From: Hydra vulgaris
Lineage: Eukaryota > Cnidaria > Hydrozoa > Anthoathecata > Hydridae
NCBI RefSeq assembly: GCF_038396675.1
Contig: NC_088924.1
Coordinates: 33,941,501-34,005,500, forward strand
Length of the DNA stretch: 64,000 nucleotides
Reading direction: 5' to 3'
The notes under the pieces are model-generated. The model did no database searches. It had not been told where the DNA came from and saw only the letters and a program-made list of their open reading frames with translations. Below, piece by piece: positions 1 through 14,100 of this stretch (positions are counted from its first letter, which is position 1; each line of letters starts with the position of its first letter). A program made the translations under genes and the position numbers.

Positions 1-30
1 ACTAATAGACACGGCGCAAGTTAAATAATA

Positions 31-263
31 GGCCGGGTGAATAAAAATGAGCAGTTGCTCTTACTTAGTAATTGATCAGCTTTACGTGAATATAAACTAA
101 GCAGTTTTGCTTAAATTTTTAGTCACGTAAAGTTAAGCAATTTACTCAGTAATTGTTCAGCTTTACGTGAATAAAGAGTCAATCCAAATTGCTAAAGTTT
201 TTATTCACGTAAAGCTGAGCAATTACTGAGTAAAAGCAATTGCTAATTTTTATTCACCCGGCC
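31..263. mobile_element. Foldback MITE with TAATA flanks
   Basis: The two ends are perfect inverted copies (GGCCGGGTGAATA at 31-43 and its complement at 251-263). The word TAATA lies directly outside both ends (26-30 and 264-268) and looks like a target-site duplication. The inside repeats the word CAGCTTTACGTGAAT in both orientations (about 77, 158 and, inverted, 203), so the whole element can fold on itself. There is no coding capacity. Superfamily not assigned; a TA duplication inside the repeated TAATA is also possible. Confidence 0.75.
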
Positions 264-1029
264 TAATACTCTTCTAAAAGTGAAGCCAAAATAAATTCTG
301 CGAAGTGACGTCAGTTTGAGGCAAAAACATATTTTAACCAAGAGCTCTTGGCTCTAGTATTTACCTCACATTTTTTATCAATTTTAACTATGGTGCATTC
401 TTCCAGTGCATATAACAGCACAGAAAGATATAAAACTGGTACAGATATATCTTTTCATGGGTAAGACTTTTATTAAATAAAGAATGATTTGATATCTTGC
501 AAGAATCTTATATTCTTATGCATAACAGTAATAATTATTTATTTTAATAACTGTTTTAATCGCAAAATTAGTAATTAAAAATTCAAAAACAAGATTTAGT
601 GATAATTCCTGATTTTGCAATTGACGGTGCTTGTTTACATATGTTGGTGCTTGTTTAAAATGTTTTAATTATACATAAACAATAGTTATACTTATGATTG
701 TTATTTAAATAAATTCTAACTTAAGTTAATAAAAAGTTAATTAAAAATTAGTTATTACTTAATTTAAAAAAATACGATTTGTCATTAATCAAAATGCTGT
801 TTATTTATAGCTAAAGTATAAACAAACATTAATTTGATTAATGACAAATTGAATTTATTTTCCTCAAACCAATAAAGATACACATAGAATAGAGCATTTT
901 TTTGGAATAATGTTCATTATATTTACTATAATTACTATTATATGACATATATATTTAATAATCAAATATACTAAATTTTTATTATTGATAAAAGTTAAAA
1001 GTTGTTTTTATTGACGAATTATGTTGTAG
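264..1029. other. Non-coding stretch upstream of the P-like transposase
   Basis: AT-rich DNA without an open frame I can support. It has one TGACGTCA palindrome (306-313). The first exon of the THAP transposase, which should carry the first two zinc cysteines, would be expected here, but I could not find it. Confidence 0.4.
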
Positions 1030-3315
1030 ATTTCCAAAAGATTTATCAATTTGGAATAAATGGGTTGCTGCAATGCGTAGAGAAAACTTTAATCCAACAA
1101 AGAGTTCAAAAATGTGTTCCAAGCATTTTACTCAAGAATCTTGTATTGTTTGTGGTTGGAGTTCAAATAAGAAACTTAAAAAAGATGCTATACCAAGTAT
1201 TTTTGATTTTCCAAGCAGTTTAGTGAAGCTAGTGAAATCTAGAAAACCTCCAGAAACTAGAGCAATTATCACAAATGAAAGTAAAAACATCAAAACAATA
1301 AACAAATAAAACAATAAGTGAAACAAGTGAAAACATAATCAAAACAATAGAAGAAGCTACACCTGTAGACAGAGAGAAGTTATTCGAACTATTTGAGAAT
1401 TTGGAAAAAACAGCCTTAAAACCTCTTCTAAAAAAGAGAAGATATTTAACAAATGATTTGAAAAAACATTTTTTACGAGATGGTCATTCTTTTAACGAGG
1501 CTTTAAAATTAATTTCAAAGCAAAAAAAAAATCAAAATTCTACAGCAATGAAACAGACGACTTCAACACATAGTTTTTAACTCAAACTCTTTGCTTAAAC
1601 ATTTAAAGGAAATACAAATGATTGATGAAGAATCCTCCCTTAAACTTTCTGTAAGTTTTTATAGGTTATTTATTGTGGGTGATTTATTATTACAGTTAAT
1701 TTATTGTAGGTGATCAGTTAATTTATTGTAGATGGTTTATACATATTTTTATTAGACTGTGGTATGTATTTAAGCTTTCCATTCATTTGAGTTTATTTTT
1801 ATTTTTTTAGTTGATAGTTTATTACTTGCTTTATTTTGTAGGATACAATCCTATTTAAACAATTGCTTAAATCTAATTGCATTATAGCGTATCCAATGGA
1901 ATTGAAAAAATTTGCATATACTCTAAATTTTTATTCTCCAAAAGCTTATTTATATATCAGAAAAGCATTTTCTAACATGCTTCCTCATCCAAGAACCCTT
2001 CAAAAATGGTATCTGGTAATCACATGTGGACCTGGACTTCAATCTGAACCAGTTAAAGTATTGAAACTGAAATCAGTAGAACTAAAAGAAAATGGAAAAT
2101 CATGTATCTGCTCATTAATGATTGATGAAATGGCAATTCATAAGAAAATAGAATAGTATGGAGAAAAGTTTTTAGGGTAGGTTGTGTTAATATATTTAGA
2201 TACACAAAATTTAAATTTTTTATTTATATAAATAAAAAATTTTACAAATATTTTAGTTATGTTGATATTGGTTCGGAACTAAAAGGCAATTCTAAAGTTG
2301 AAGCAAAAGAAGCAATCATGTTTTTGATTAATAGTTTAAATGATGCATGGAAGTTACCAATTGGCTCCTTTCTAATTAATCAAATCTCAGGAGTTCAAAA
2401 AAGTAATTTCGTAAAAATGTGTTTAAAAATATTAGGCGAAACTTACATTACTATAGCTAGTTTAACTTTTGATGGTGTTTCTTCTAATATTAGTATGGCT
2501 GATCATCTTGGAGCAGATTTATCAGTTAACTCTACTTGCACATCCAGTTACAAAAAAGTCAGTTTATATTATAATGGATCCTCCACACATGTTAAAACTT
2601 ATAAGAAATACATTTGGTATGTACAAAATAATATTCGATTGTAAGAATGAACCAATAAAATGGGATTACATTGAAAAATTAGTAGCTATTCAAGAAAAGG
2701 AAGGTTTCCATTTAGCAACAAAAACATTTAGTCAAAAAGTTGCAAAAGCAATAGAATATTTAAGAGAAAGTCAGTACTTAAAAGATTTTGAAGACAGTGA
2801 AGCAACAGAAAAATTTATCATTAACATTAAGAACATTTTTGACATTTTAAATAGCAGAAATTTATTAGCTAAGAATTTTAAAGAAAGTTTTCAACAATAT
2901 AATAAAGAAACTATTTTCAAAGCAATAAGAGAGTCAATAGAATATTTAGTGACACTTAAATGTGCTAACAATGGAGAACCTATACATTTAAGTCAGAGAA
3001 AAACAGGCTTTATTGGGATGATTGTAAGCCTTTTATGGGAATATGGAACGATTATGTTCAAACTGGTGATTGTAGTTTAAAGTATTTTTCTGCCTGTAAA
3101 TTATCCCAAGACCATTTTGGAGTTTTTTTTAGTGCCATAAGGAGCAATGGAGGATATAACAATAATACCACATCAAAAGAATTTCTGCCTACAAAAAATT
3201 ATTAATGCACACAAGTGTTACAGGTTTTTATCAGGCCAATTGCATTGAGCAAGCACCATCGATATTTTTAGCAATTAGTACATTTAAAAATATTAAAATG
3301 AAAACAATTGATCAT
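1030..3315 (+). pseudogene. THAP/P-element-like transposase, 5' and middle part (broken)
   Basis: Relic of a P-element/THAP9-type transposase. The first readable exon (from about 1030, after TTGTAG) shows the second half of a THAP zinc finger, with W..W..A spacing and CSKHF near 1114; the upstream C..C half is missing. A charged stretch follows (about 1340-1580). The exon from about 1843 carries the P-transposase core: SPKAYLYIRKAF, a W..PG motif and DEMAIHKKIE, where the normal next residue W is a TAG stop (2154-2156). Later come TFDGVSSNI (about 2468), DPPHMLKLIRNT (about 2577) and LSQDHFGVFFSAIRS (about 3100), in three frames, so there are frameshifts near 2550 and 3020. The gene is cut at 3318 by a large palindromic insertion and continues at 10573. 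The family normally makes a nuclear DNA-cutting transposase; this copy is dead. Confidence 0.85.
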
Positions 3316-4119
3316 CAGGGTGCGGATTCACAACACTTTCGTAAGTCCAAAATTTGCGTAAAGTTTGCGTAAGTTTTGCTTAAGTTCAAAGTTACGCAAA
3401 GTGGTATTCACAAACCTTGCGTAAACAAAAACTTACGAAATTCCTAAGTTTTTACGTAAGTTATTACTTACGCAAAAAGTCTAAAAAACGGTATTCACAA
3501 CATTTTCCTAAAAAGTGCTGAGCAAACTTTACGCAAGAAAAGTTACGTCTGCTATTTTCTGACTTAAGTTTGGCGTAACTTTAAATCATCTAATAATATT
3601 TAAAAATGGCGTTTTTATTATTATGAAACATTTCAGATTTTGTTTGTTATTGCCAATAAAATATAATTTTATCTTAATTTTATACTGCTATGCGTTAAGT
3701 TATTTATTTAAATAATACAATTATAGTTTTTCTTTTTAACAACAACAACAATAGCAGTATATTTACCAAAAGTTTAGATGTACTACATAAACTTATTTTA
3801 TAAAACTTGTTTTCACCTTAAATTTAAGGTTAAAAAATATACACACAACCTGTATAATGGATGGTTCACTCTCTCATAGCCTAGCTAAAACAAGGAGAGC
3901 GACCATAGTACGAATATCATATAGTTTTGTAGTATGCCAATAACTTATTAAATAAGTTAAGTTAACATATTAACTAGTTATTGTCATACATCAAAACTAT
4001 ATGATGATTCCATACTATATTAACTTATGGTGCAAATCTATGCTATACTATCTATACTATATTATACAAAAATATATACAATAATATTATTGAAGTATAT
4101 ACTTTAACTTGCATAACTA

Positions 4120-4205
4120 GCATAAAGAGAGAGCATCTCTCTCACTCTCTCTGTGTTAGAGAGAGACTCTCTCTTACACTCTCTCATATCTAGGCTATGA
4201 GAGAG
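4120..4205. repeat. Degenerate GA/CT repeat, left-arm counterpart of the long CT tract
   Basis: GAGAGA and CTCTCT blocks interrupted by CATC, ACTCTC and GTGTTAG. It sits at the position in the left arm of the giant palindrome that corresponds to the pure CT tract at 9502-9596. Confidence 0.7.
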
Positions 4206-7200
4206 TGAACCATCCATTATATAGATTGAGTGTATATTTTTTTAACCTTATATTTAAGGTGAAAAAATATTTGTGCTAACATAGATACAATATTCACAAA
4301 AATATGTAATCAGTTCATTATTTTTTCAGATATCTATTTTTTTAAATTCATAAATGTGAACAAGACTATATAAAAGTATAATAATGCTAAAGTTATCTCT
4401 GAGTAATCAGGCTATTGAAGTAAAAAAGTATTATAACCTAAATATTAAACTTACTTTGAATAACGATGCTATGTTTTTCAAAAATTTCAGTTATTCAACG
4501 GTATTAACAATATTAAGATTATTTTGAATAATAATGCTTTATTTTTAGTTATTTCAATTATCAGGAGATATTAATATCTATGGATAATTTAAATTATTAA
4601 AAAAAAGAGCATTGTTTTTTAAAGCCTAATTTCTTGGTAAATAATATTGTTATTTGCAAATAATAAACATATTCTGTAATAGTTTAAACTGTTTTGGTAG
4701 ATCTTTTTTTTTGTATTTCTATATGAAATCTCATTGTTGTATTTTGTTATTGCAAAGAGCACATAAAAAGTTCCTTGATCCACCAGTTAGTCCAAATGGA
4801 GTAATAGCGCTTTTCACAATTCAGTAGAACTATTAACTGTTGCTGTGGTTGTATTACAACTCTTGAGATGACAGCATATTGTTCACACTGGTTGTAGCTA
4901 TTAGATTGTACTGTATTTGGTGTCTTGAAAACCTACTACAATACTTGTTGTTGTGATTTAATCAATACTTGCTCTGTCAAAGAGTCAAACTTTTTTATAC
5001 TGCACGTACCTGATTCACAGAATTAACTTTACGCTATCCATCAAATATAAAAATCATGTTTTTATTCGTGCAAATATGATACCATAAATTCTCAATCTGA
5101 AATATCACTGAAAAAAAACTTACAAAAGACAAGTGGGTTTTAATTCAAACTCAACTTTTATTAATTAATACAATTGAAACATTTTCCATAACATATTATG
5201 AAAAATACAATGTATTTTTCATAATATGTTATGGAAAAGTTGTTGAACTTTTGGTTATGTTATCAAAATGTTTCTTATATTTCTGACAATAGAAAGTTTG
5301 TTTATAAATGGTTTCAAATATACTAGAATGCAATCAAATGTATTTCTTGAATTTATTGAAGCAATTTCTTTATTTAATGAAACCGTCATTCCCTATTGTA
5401 AATAAAAGTGTTTTCGATTCAAGTCAATCATATGATAAAACAAGACCACTGAAAAGAAAATTTAACAATTATCATGATTTTTTCTTATACCCTAGGGTAT
5501 GAGAAGTAAGTATGAAAACAAGAATTAAAAAAAAAACACTTTAGTTTAGCACTTTATTTTTTTATGAACGTGAAATTTTTGCTAAACTAAAGTATTTTGT
5601 TTTAACATCCTGAAGCAATGCAAGACAAGTAGCATGATCTGATCAGGTGTGAACCCAGACCTTTTTTGGTACTATAGGACTGGTATGGGCGTCAAAATAA
5701 TGCCTCAAAGAATTAATCTCATGTTGTTTTTCTTTTTCTTTTTATATTGAAAATAGAAAAAATGGTTCTTTTAAATGCTAGTTTTCTGTATATTTTAGCT
5801 AGTTTATATAGCCTGTAATGTTTACAAATAAGGTTCGCGGCAGGTTTAGAGTTAGTGTTAAATAAAACCAATGGGCATTCACTGATGGCCTCATTCAGGA
5901 AGCCGAATTATTATCTTATATAAGCCCAGGATAATACAGTTTGTATTACCCATTTGGATTTGAATAAATATGCCCGAATTACTTCTTAATGAGTGTTTGT
6001 AATGTTTATATTTAAAATAATAGATGTGTAGCATTTTGTTAATAATCGATATCTCATTTAAAAAACCAATCGACTCTTAATTGTTTTATTTTTAATCCAA
6101 TTATTAATTATTTTGATTATTTTGCTAATAGATATACAAAATAGATTGAAAGATTGTTTATGCTATATATGCTATTACTTTTAAAAGTAATTGCACGTAT
6201 ATGCTATATGGGGCTATTCAAATAATACGAAACACTTTTTTGCTAGACTCTCTTCTTTGTATATGTAACATTTTAAACAATATCTCCCTGCCTTATTTGT
6301 GACGTGACATTATTTTTAAGCAAATATATCTTTGAGTTTGCACTTTTATGCTAAAGGTTAACTATTCCGCTGTGATTAGAATTTATATTTTAAAAATTTT
6401 GTCATGTCACACTGTGGCTAACCACCCCCTCTCCCATGTGATATTTGGTGACACTTTCAAACACCTCCACCCTATATAAGAATGTCAAGTATTATTTAAA
6501 TAGCCCCTATATGGTTTTGCTACATTTTTAAATATAGCAACAACAACAACAAAATAATTGTAGTAAATTTATGCCCTGACTCTAAAAAAGAAACATTCAC
6601 TGTTTGGTCACATTGCCCTGTGTGTCTTAATAAAAAAAGAATTAGTAATACTAACTACTTCCTTTATACAAATAATTATAAAATGTTTGCCTTAAATTTT
6701 GCGTAAGTTTTTGCCTAAGTTTTGCGTAACTCATGCGCAACCTTAACTTTACGCAAATGCTGCGAAAAAGTTGTGAATACCAAATAGTTAAGCAAAAAAT
6801 ATTTTGCGTAAGTTTTTCGTAACTTTTGCTCAGGGTGCGGATTCACAACTTTTGCGTAACTCTTGCGTAGCTGAGCTAAAGTTACGAAAAACTTACGCAA
6901 AATATTTTTTGCGTAGCTATTTGGTATTCACAACTTTTTCGCAGCATTTGCGTAAAGTTAAGGTTGCGTATGAGTTACGCAAAACTTAGGCAAAAACTTA
7001 CGCAAAAACTTACCCAAAATTTAAGGCAAATTTTTATAACTATTTGTATAAAGAAAGTAGTTAGTATAAATAATTTTTTTTTTTATTAAGACACACAGGG
7101 CAATGTGACCAAACAGTGAATGTTTCTTTTTTAATGACAGGGCTTAATTTTACTTACAATTTTTTTGTTTTTGTTTTTGTTGTTGCTATATTAAAAAATG

Positions 7201-9496
7201 TAGCAAAACTATATAGGGGCTATTCAAATAATACGTATTCTTATATGGGGTGGAGGTGTTTAAAAGTGTCACCAAATATCACATGGGAGATGGGATGGTT
7301 AGCCACAGTGTGACATGACAAAATATTTAAAATTTGTATTCTAATCACAGCGGAATAGTAAGCCTTTAGCATAAAAGTACAAACTCAAAGATATATTTGT
7401 TGAAAAATAATGTCACGTTTCAAATAGGGCGGGGAGAGATTGTTTAAAATGTTACATATACTAAGAAGGGAGTCAAAAAACAGCAAAAAAGTGTTTCTTT
7501 GTCTTTGAAATGCCCCATATAGCATATACATGCAATTACTTTTAAAAGTAATAGCATACATAGCTTAAACATTCTTTCAATCTGTTTTAAATATCTATTA
7601 GCAAAATAATCAAAATAATTAATAATTGGATTAAAAATGGAACAAATAGGAGCCGGTTGGTTTTTTAAATGAGATATCGATTATTAACAAAATGCTACAC
7701 ATCTATTATTTTAAATATAAATATTACAAGCACTCATTAAGAAATAATTCGGGCATATTTATTCAAATCCAAATGGGAAATATAAATTGTATTATCCTTG
7801 GCTTATATAAGATAATTATTCGGCTTCCTGTATGATGCCATCAGTGAATGACCATTAGTTTTATTCAACCCTAACTCTAAACTTGCAGCGAACCTTATTT
7901 GTAAACATTACTGGCTAAATAAACTAGCTAAAATATGCAGAAAACTACCAGTTGAAAGAACTATCTTTTCTATTTTTAATATAAAAAGAAAAAGAAAAAC
8001 AACATGAAATTTATATTTTGAGTCATTTTTTTGGCGCTCATACCGGTCCTATAGTACCAAAAAAGGTCTGGGTTCACCCCTGATCAGATCATGCAACTTA
8101 TCTTGCATTGCTTCAGGAAGTTAAAATAAAGTACTTTAGTTAAGCATAAACTTTCACGTTCATAAAATAATGGAAGTGCTAGACTAAAGTGTTTTTTTTA
8201 ACTTCTTGTTTTCATTCTTACTTCTCCATACCCTAAGGTATAAGAAAACATCATGATAATTGTTAAATTTTCTTTTCAGAGGTCTTGTTTTATCATTTAA
8301 TTGACTTGAATCAAAACACTTTTACTTGCAATAGGGAATGACAGTTTCATCAAATAAAGAAATTGCTTCAATAAATTCAAGAAATACATTTGATTGCATT
8401 CTAGTATATTTGAAACTATTTATAAACAAAATTTCTATTGTCAGAAACACAAGAAACATTTTGAAAACATAAGCAAAAGTTCAACAACTTTTCCATAACA
8501 TACTATCATGTTATGGAAAATGTTTCAATTGTATTAATTAATAAAAGTTGAGTTTGAATTAAAAGCCACTTGTTTTTTGTCATTTTTTTTTCAGTGTTAT
8601 TTCAGATTGAGAATTTATGGTACCATACTTGCAATAAAAACATGATTTTTATATTTGATGGATAGCATAAAGTTAACTCTGTGAATCAGGTACATGCAGT
8701 ATAAAAAAGTTTGACTCTTTAACAGAGCAAGTATTGATTAAATCATAACAACAAGTATTGTCGTAGGTTTTCAAGACACCAAATACAGTATAATCTAATA
8801 GCTACAGCCAGTGTGAACAATATGCTTTCATCTCAAGAGTTGTAATACTATTTTCAACAGCAATAGATAATAATTTTACTGAATTGTGAAAAGCACTATC
8901 ACTCCATTCGGACTAACTGGTGGATCAAGGAACTTTTTATGGAATTTCTGCTCTTTACAATAACAAACTACACCAATGAGATTTCATATAGATATACAAA
9001 AAAAAAAGATCTACCAAAACAATTTAAACTATAACAGAATATGTTTATTATTTGCAAATAAAAATATTATTTATCAAAAAAATTAGGCTTTAAAAAACAA
9101 TTTTAAAGCCTAATGTTTTTAATAATTTAAATTATCCATAGATATTAATATCTCCTGATAATTGAAATAATTAAAAACAGATTATTATTATTCAAAATAA
9201 TCTTAATGTTGTTATACCTTTAATACCTTTGAATAATTAAAATTATCGAAAAAACATAGCATCATTATTCAAAGTAAGTTTAATATTTAGTTTATAATCC
9301 TTTTTTACTTTAATAGCCTGATTACTCAGAGTTAATTTTTGCATTATTGTATTTTGAAATAGTCTTGTTCTCGTTTATAAATTTAAGAAAAAAAAAAGAT
9401 TTGAAAAACTAATAAATTGATTACATATTTTTGTGAATATTGTATCTATATTAGGACAAATAATTTTTCTCTCACACAGAGAGAGTGAGAGAGTGA

Positions 9497-9598
<102 letters not shown>

Positions 9599-9790
9599 AT
9601 GCTACTTATGCAAGTTAAAGTATATACTTCAATAATATTATTGTATATATTTTTGTATAATATAGTATAGATAGTATAGTATAGATACAACCATAAGTTA
9701 ACATACATACCATAAGTTAATATAGTATGGGTACTTCATTATAATGTATCCTTTATCATAATGATACATAATTATGATGTATCATTATTA

Positions 9791-9867
9791 TGATGTATCA
9801 TTATGATATGGTGATCATATAGCATTGAATCAATGCTATATGATCACCATATCATAATGATACATCA
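9791..9867. repeat. Perfect 38-base inverted repeat with 1-base spacer
   Basis: Arms at 9791-9828 and 9830-9867 are exact reverse complements around a single A. The matching part of the left arm (near 3960-4020) lacks this hairpin, so it was gained in the right arm after the large palindrome formed, or lost from the left. Confidence 0.9.
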
Positions 9868-10572
9868 ATGATTGATGTATGACAATAACTAGTTATTAAG
9901 TTAATTTATTTAATAAGTTATTGGCATACTGCAAAACTATATGATATATCCGTACTATGGTCGCTCTCCTTGTTTTAGCTAGGCTATGAGAGAGTGAACT
10001 ATCCATCTTATAGATTGAGTGTATATTTTTTTAACTTTAAATTTAAGGTGAAACAAGTTTTATAAAACAAGTTTATGTAATACATCTAAATTTTTGGTAA
10101 ATATACTGCTATTGTTGTTGTTGTTAAAAAAAAAACTATTGTTGTATTATTTAAATAAATAACTTAACGTATAGCAATATAAAATTAAGATAAAATTATA
10201 TTTTATTGGCAATAAACAAAATCTGAAATCTTTCATAATAATAAAAACGCCATTTTTAAATATTATTAGATGATTTAAACTTAAGTCAGAAAATAGCAGA
10301 CGTAACTTTTCTTGCGTAAAGTTTGCTCAGCACTTTTTAGGAAAATGTTGTGAATACCGTTTTTTAGACTTTTTGCGTAAGTAATAACTTACGTAAAAAC
10401 TTAGGAATTTCGTAAGTTTTTGTTTACGCAAGGTTTGTGAATACCACTTAGCGTAACTTTGAACTTAAGCAAAACTTACGCAAACTTTACGCAAATTTTG
10501 GACTTACGAAAGTGTTGTGAATCCGCACCCAGCTACGCAAGAGTTACGCAAAAGTTGTGAATCCGCACCCAG

Positions 10573-11145
10573 CTCGTTGAAGATTTTGAATTAAAAAAAA
10601 CAAATTCTGATAACCATGCATATGCCCTAAATAACATAAGTTATTCAAGAAAATTATAAATATATATGTCTGATGTTGTGGAATATATTGCTAAATTTGT
10701 TGTAAAAAAAGTTTCAAAGGTTTTAGATTGTGACATTTTTTAAACCTTAATTCAATCAAAGACCCCAATTTCAACTTTAAAATCCAAAAAAGATTACAGT
10801 AGTGTTAAACTCTGTTTGGTTCAACCAGCCAAAGATGTTATTCGCATATGTAAACTTGCAGAAAGCGAAATAAGAATTTTTCAGGAAGAAAAGAGGTTGT
10901 TTCAAAAAAATATAATGAAAAAATTGATTATTAATATTCTAAATAGTGTTCGTGCTTATATTTTTATTGATAATAGAGATCGTATGTTTAACAATGATGT
11001 TCATTTAGTCAATTTAGTAAAAATGATTGTATTTTATTATTGTAACCTTAGGTTATACCACCTAGGAGATACTTTAAATAAACATTCAATAAAATTACGA
11101 AGTAAATTAACTAAAAACATTTTATTTTGGGAAAAAAAGTTATGA
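10573..11145 (+). pseudogene. THAP/P-element-like transposase, C-terminal part
   Basis: Continuation of the transposase relic at 1030-3315 after the palindromic insertion. It begins with LVEDFELK, passes through YIAKFVVKKVSK, and meets a TAA stop (CDIF then stop, about 10743). The same frame then stays open through VQPAKDVIRICKLAESEI to KLTKNILFW. The pattern of a hydrophobic helix, then VIRIC..AE, then a basic LTK..LF end matches the C-terminus of the THAP9/P family as I remember it. The final codons overlap the left terminal repeat of the next element (from 11121), so the true 3' end of this gene was probably replaced there. Non-functional. Confidence 0.8.
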
Positions 11146-14100
11146 CGTCACAAAGATTAGGAGTAAAATACGAAATTTTAAACGTTGCTGATAAATTTTA
11201 AGTATGCTGTACAATAAGTTGCGTTGTAACTATAATAACACTTATATTTAAATAATATAAAAGTGTTGAGTATATATATATATTTTTTGTTACTAGAAAC
11301 ATGGCTTTCGGAGCCGCGGGGGCCACAGCCCCCCAAAGGACCTTTTTTGAATTTTGCAAGAGGAATTTTTTTGATTTTTTGTTTGTTTTTGTCAAATATT
11401 TTTGTTAAACTTTGTTTCTGTAAGTAAAAATGGGTAGAGGGAATAAAAATTCCTTGTTCTACATTTCGAATTTTAAAGTTATTAGAATGTAATATTCTTT
11501 TTGTATTCGAAATGTAATCGAATTTTTTTGGCAATATTTATCAAAAACTTTTTAATAAATTATTTATCTTAGTGTTTATAATTATGTAATGATTTGCTAT
11601 TTTCAGATTTTAATATAAATTATCTGATCTTGTAAGTGATAATAAAACTAGTTCTGAAACTGAAAAATTATGGACTTAAAAAATGAATCCTCTGTATGTG
11701 CATTGTGTGGTAAAATGAAATTAGAAGGAGATTCGTTGAGCCAAGTGGGGGCAAGATTTGGAAGGAATGTTGATAACCAAGGAGCTCTTGGAAAATTATT
11801 TGAATATGCTTTAAAATTGGATTTAAATGTATTGGTAAATGAACTGAATAAAAAACAAGAGACAGGAGAAAAGGTTTTTACTCACTCATCGTGTCGAACT
11901 AAATTAAGAAACCAATCAAAATCAATTAAACGATCACAAGCATCGATGGAAACTCCTATTGAAAGAAAACGTTCAACTCGATCAGAACAGATTTTTGTTA
12001 ATTTTAAAGAGCAATGTTTTTATTGTGGAAATATGTGCACACTTGACAGTCGCCATCCTGAGAGAAATAATTTCATAGAAGTAAGAACAAAATCATCAAA
12101 AATTTATCATGCAACTCTAGAATTATGCAACGAACGTAACGATTTTTTATCTAAAACAGTTGAAGCTAGACTTTTGAATATAAATGATCTTGTAGCTGTT
12201 GAAGCACGATATCACATCTATTGTCGTGCAAAATTTGAAAAACCTATTACTACATCAAGCTGTGGAAGACCAACATCAACAGAAAAGCTTACTGTCTTTA
12301 ATGCAGCATGCATAAAACTTGAGGAAGATATTGATCTATACACAGTCTCTGAGTTTTACGAGATGATGCAAACATTAGGAGAAGAAATATATTCCCTTAA
12401 AATGACGCAAAATAAATTAAAAGAAAAATACGAAGATTCTATGCAATTAGTCTCGCGACAAGGTAAAAGTAATGTAATTATACTGGACAGATTTAGACAT
12501 ATATTATGCGAAAACTGGTACACCAGAAAAAAACACAATGCAGAGGACGAAAAAATCAGAGTTATAACTGCAGCAGCAAAATTATTGAGTGATTGTATAA
12601 AGAATTTTGACCATGATGTAAAAACGTATCCTTTAATAGAAGATGTAACTAACAATGAAAACACCTGCATACCCTTATTGCTGAAGGTGTTTATCAGAGA
12701 ACTAATTCCTGTGCCATTAAAACAAACGTCAATTTAACAAGCATTGTTTTCTGCAGTGAGGCCACAATCAATAATGCCAATGCAGTTAGGAGTAGCCGTT
12801 ACCGTTGATAATGTACTTTCTTCCAAGTGGCTAAATGTTCTACTTGCTAAACTGGGTTTTGCATCAAGTTACGACGAGGTTTGTTTATTAAGTGATAATT
12901 TTATTTGTATTTGTTTTTTAAAAAAAATTTTACACATAACAATATATAATACAAGAAAAACTAAATTTATTTAACAGGTCATTCGTTACAAGCAGAACAT
13001 AGTGAAACACAATAAAATTAACGATATACTTTGCCCTGAAGTTACAACATCTATTCAGTTTGTTGGGGATAACACAGATCATGATTTAGCAACAATTGAT
13101 GGTAAAAATACACATCACGGATTAGGTTCCATATCAATTGCAAATGGAAATTTTATTGAGAACTCAAATAAGAAAAGATTGCCTAGGGATAAAAAAGATT
13201 ATTGGTCCAACATAAACTTTGACAACCACATTACAATTTCTCAGTTTTACAGCTCTGACGTTTCGGTTTTATCTCAAATAAAATTTCAAGAATTTACAAA
13301 GGTATTTACTTGTCTGGGGTTAAGAGGGATAGCGTTTCAAAAAATTAGTGTTTAAATTTCATGTGCAGCTTTAAAATATAATAAAAACTTCTATAGATAC
13401 AATTTATTTTGAGATTTTTGATGATATGAGACAATCATTAACTTTTAACTTTCTTTTATTTAAGGTTACTTTAAAGTCAAACCTTGTCGATATACTTTGG
13501 AACATGTCGCATATCTTTGAATTACAATGCCCAAGTTGGGCTGCCTACATGAGTCGTCAAGTTAATGATGTTCTTCCTATTTCTAAAGTATCCATGCTTC
13601 CAGTAATCAACTTACCGGCAACTGATTTTAATGCTTTATATTCTTTGTTAAGTTTCGTTGTAATACAATCAGAAAAGCTAAAACTTGGAATGCCATGTGT
13701 TACATTTGATCAACAGCTTTATGTGAAAGCCTATGAAATTGCGGCTTCAAAGAAAATGAAAGTTTTTATTAGAATTGGTGGATTTCATCAGCTAATGAGT
13801 TTTCTTGGAGCTATTGGAACATTGATGGAAGGAAGTGGATTAAAAACTGCTCTTGAAACTGTTTACGCTTCCGCTTCAGTCAACCACATGTTTTCTGGAA
13901 AAGCAATTTCTCGAAGTCTTCGAGGCCATATGTTTGCTGCATCTTCTATCTTATCTATATTGCTGGAGGAAGTTTGGGTTGAACTAAGCGATGAAGAAAA
14001 AACTGAAATTAAATTAATGTACAGCTCAAATATGTATAACAAAAATGGCGACACTGACCTTGAAAAGAAGTTAATTCTATTATTTGAAAAAAAGCAAGAA

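Noticed and set aside
6715-6989. Similar 61-residue frames with LRKTYAKYF on both strands
   Set aside because: By-product of TTGCGTAA-type repeats at the centre of the giant palindrome.
12744-12974. Separate small gene after 12737
   Set aside because: It is the rest of exon 1 of the Academ-like gene after an in-frame TAA, running into the first intron.
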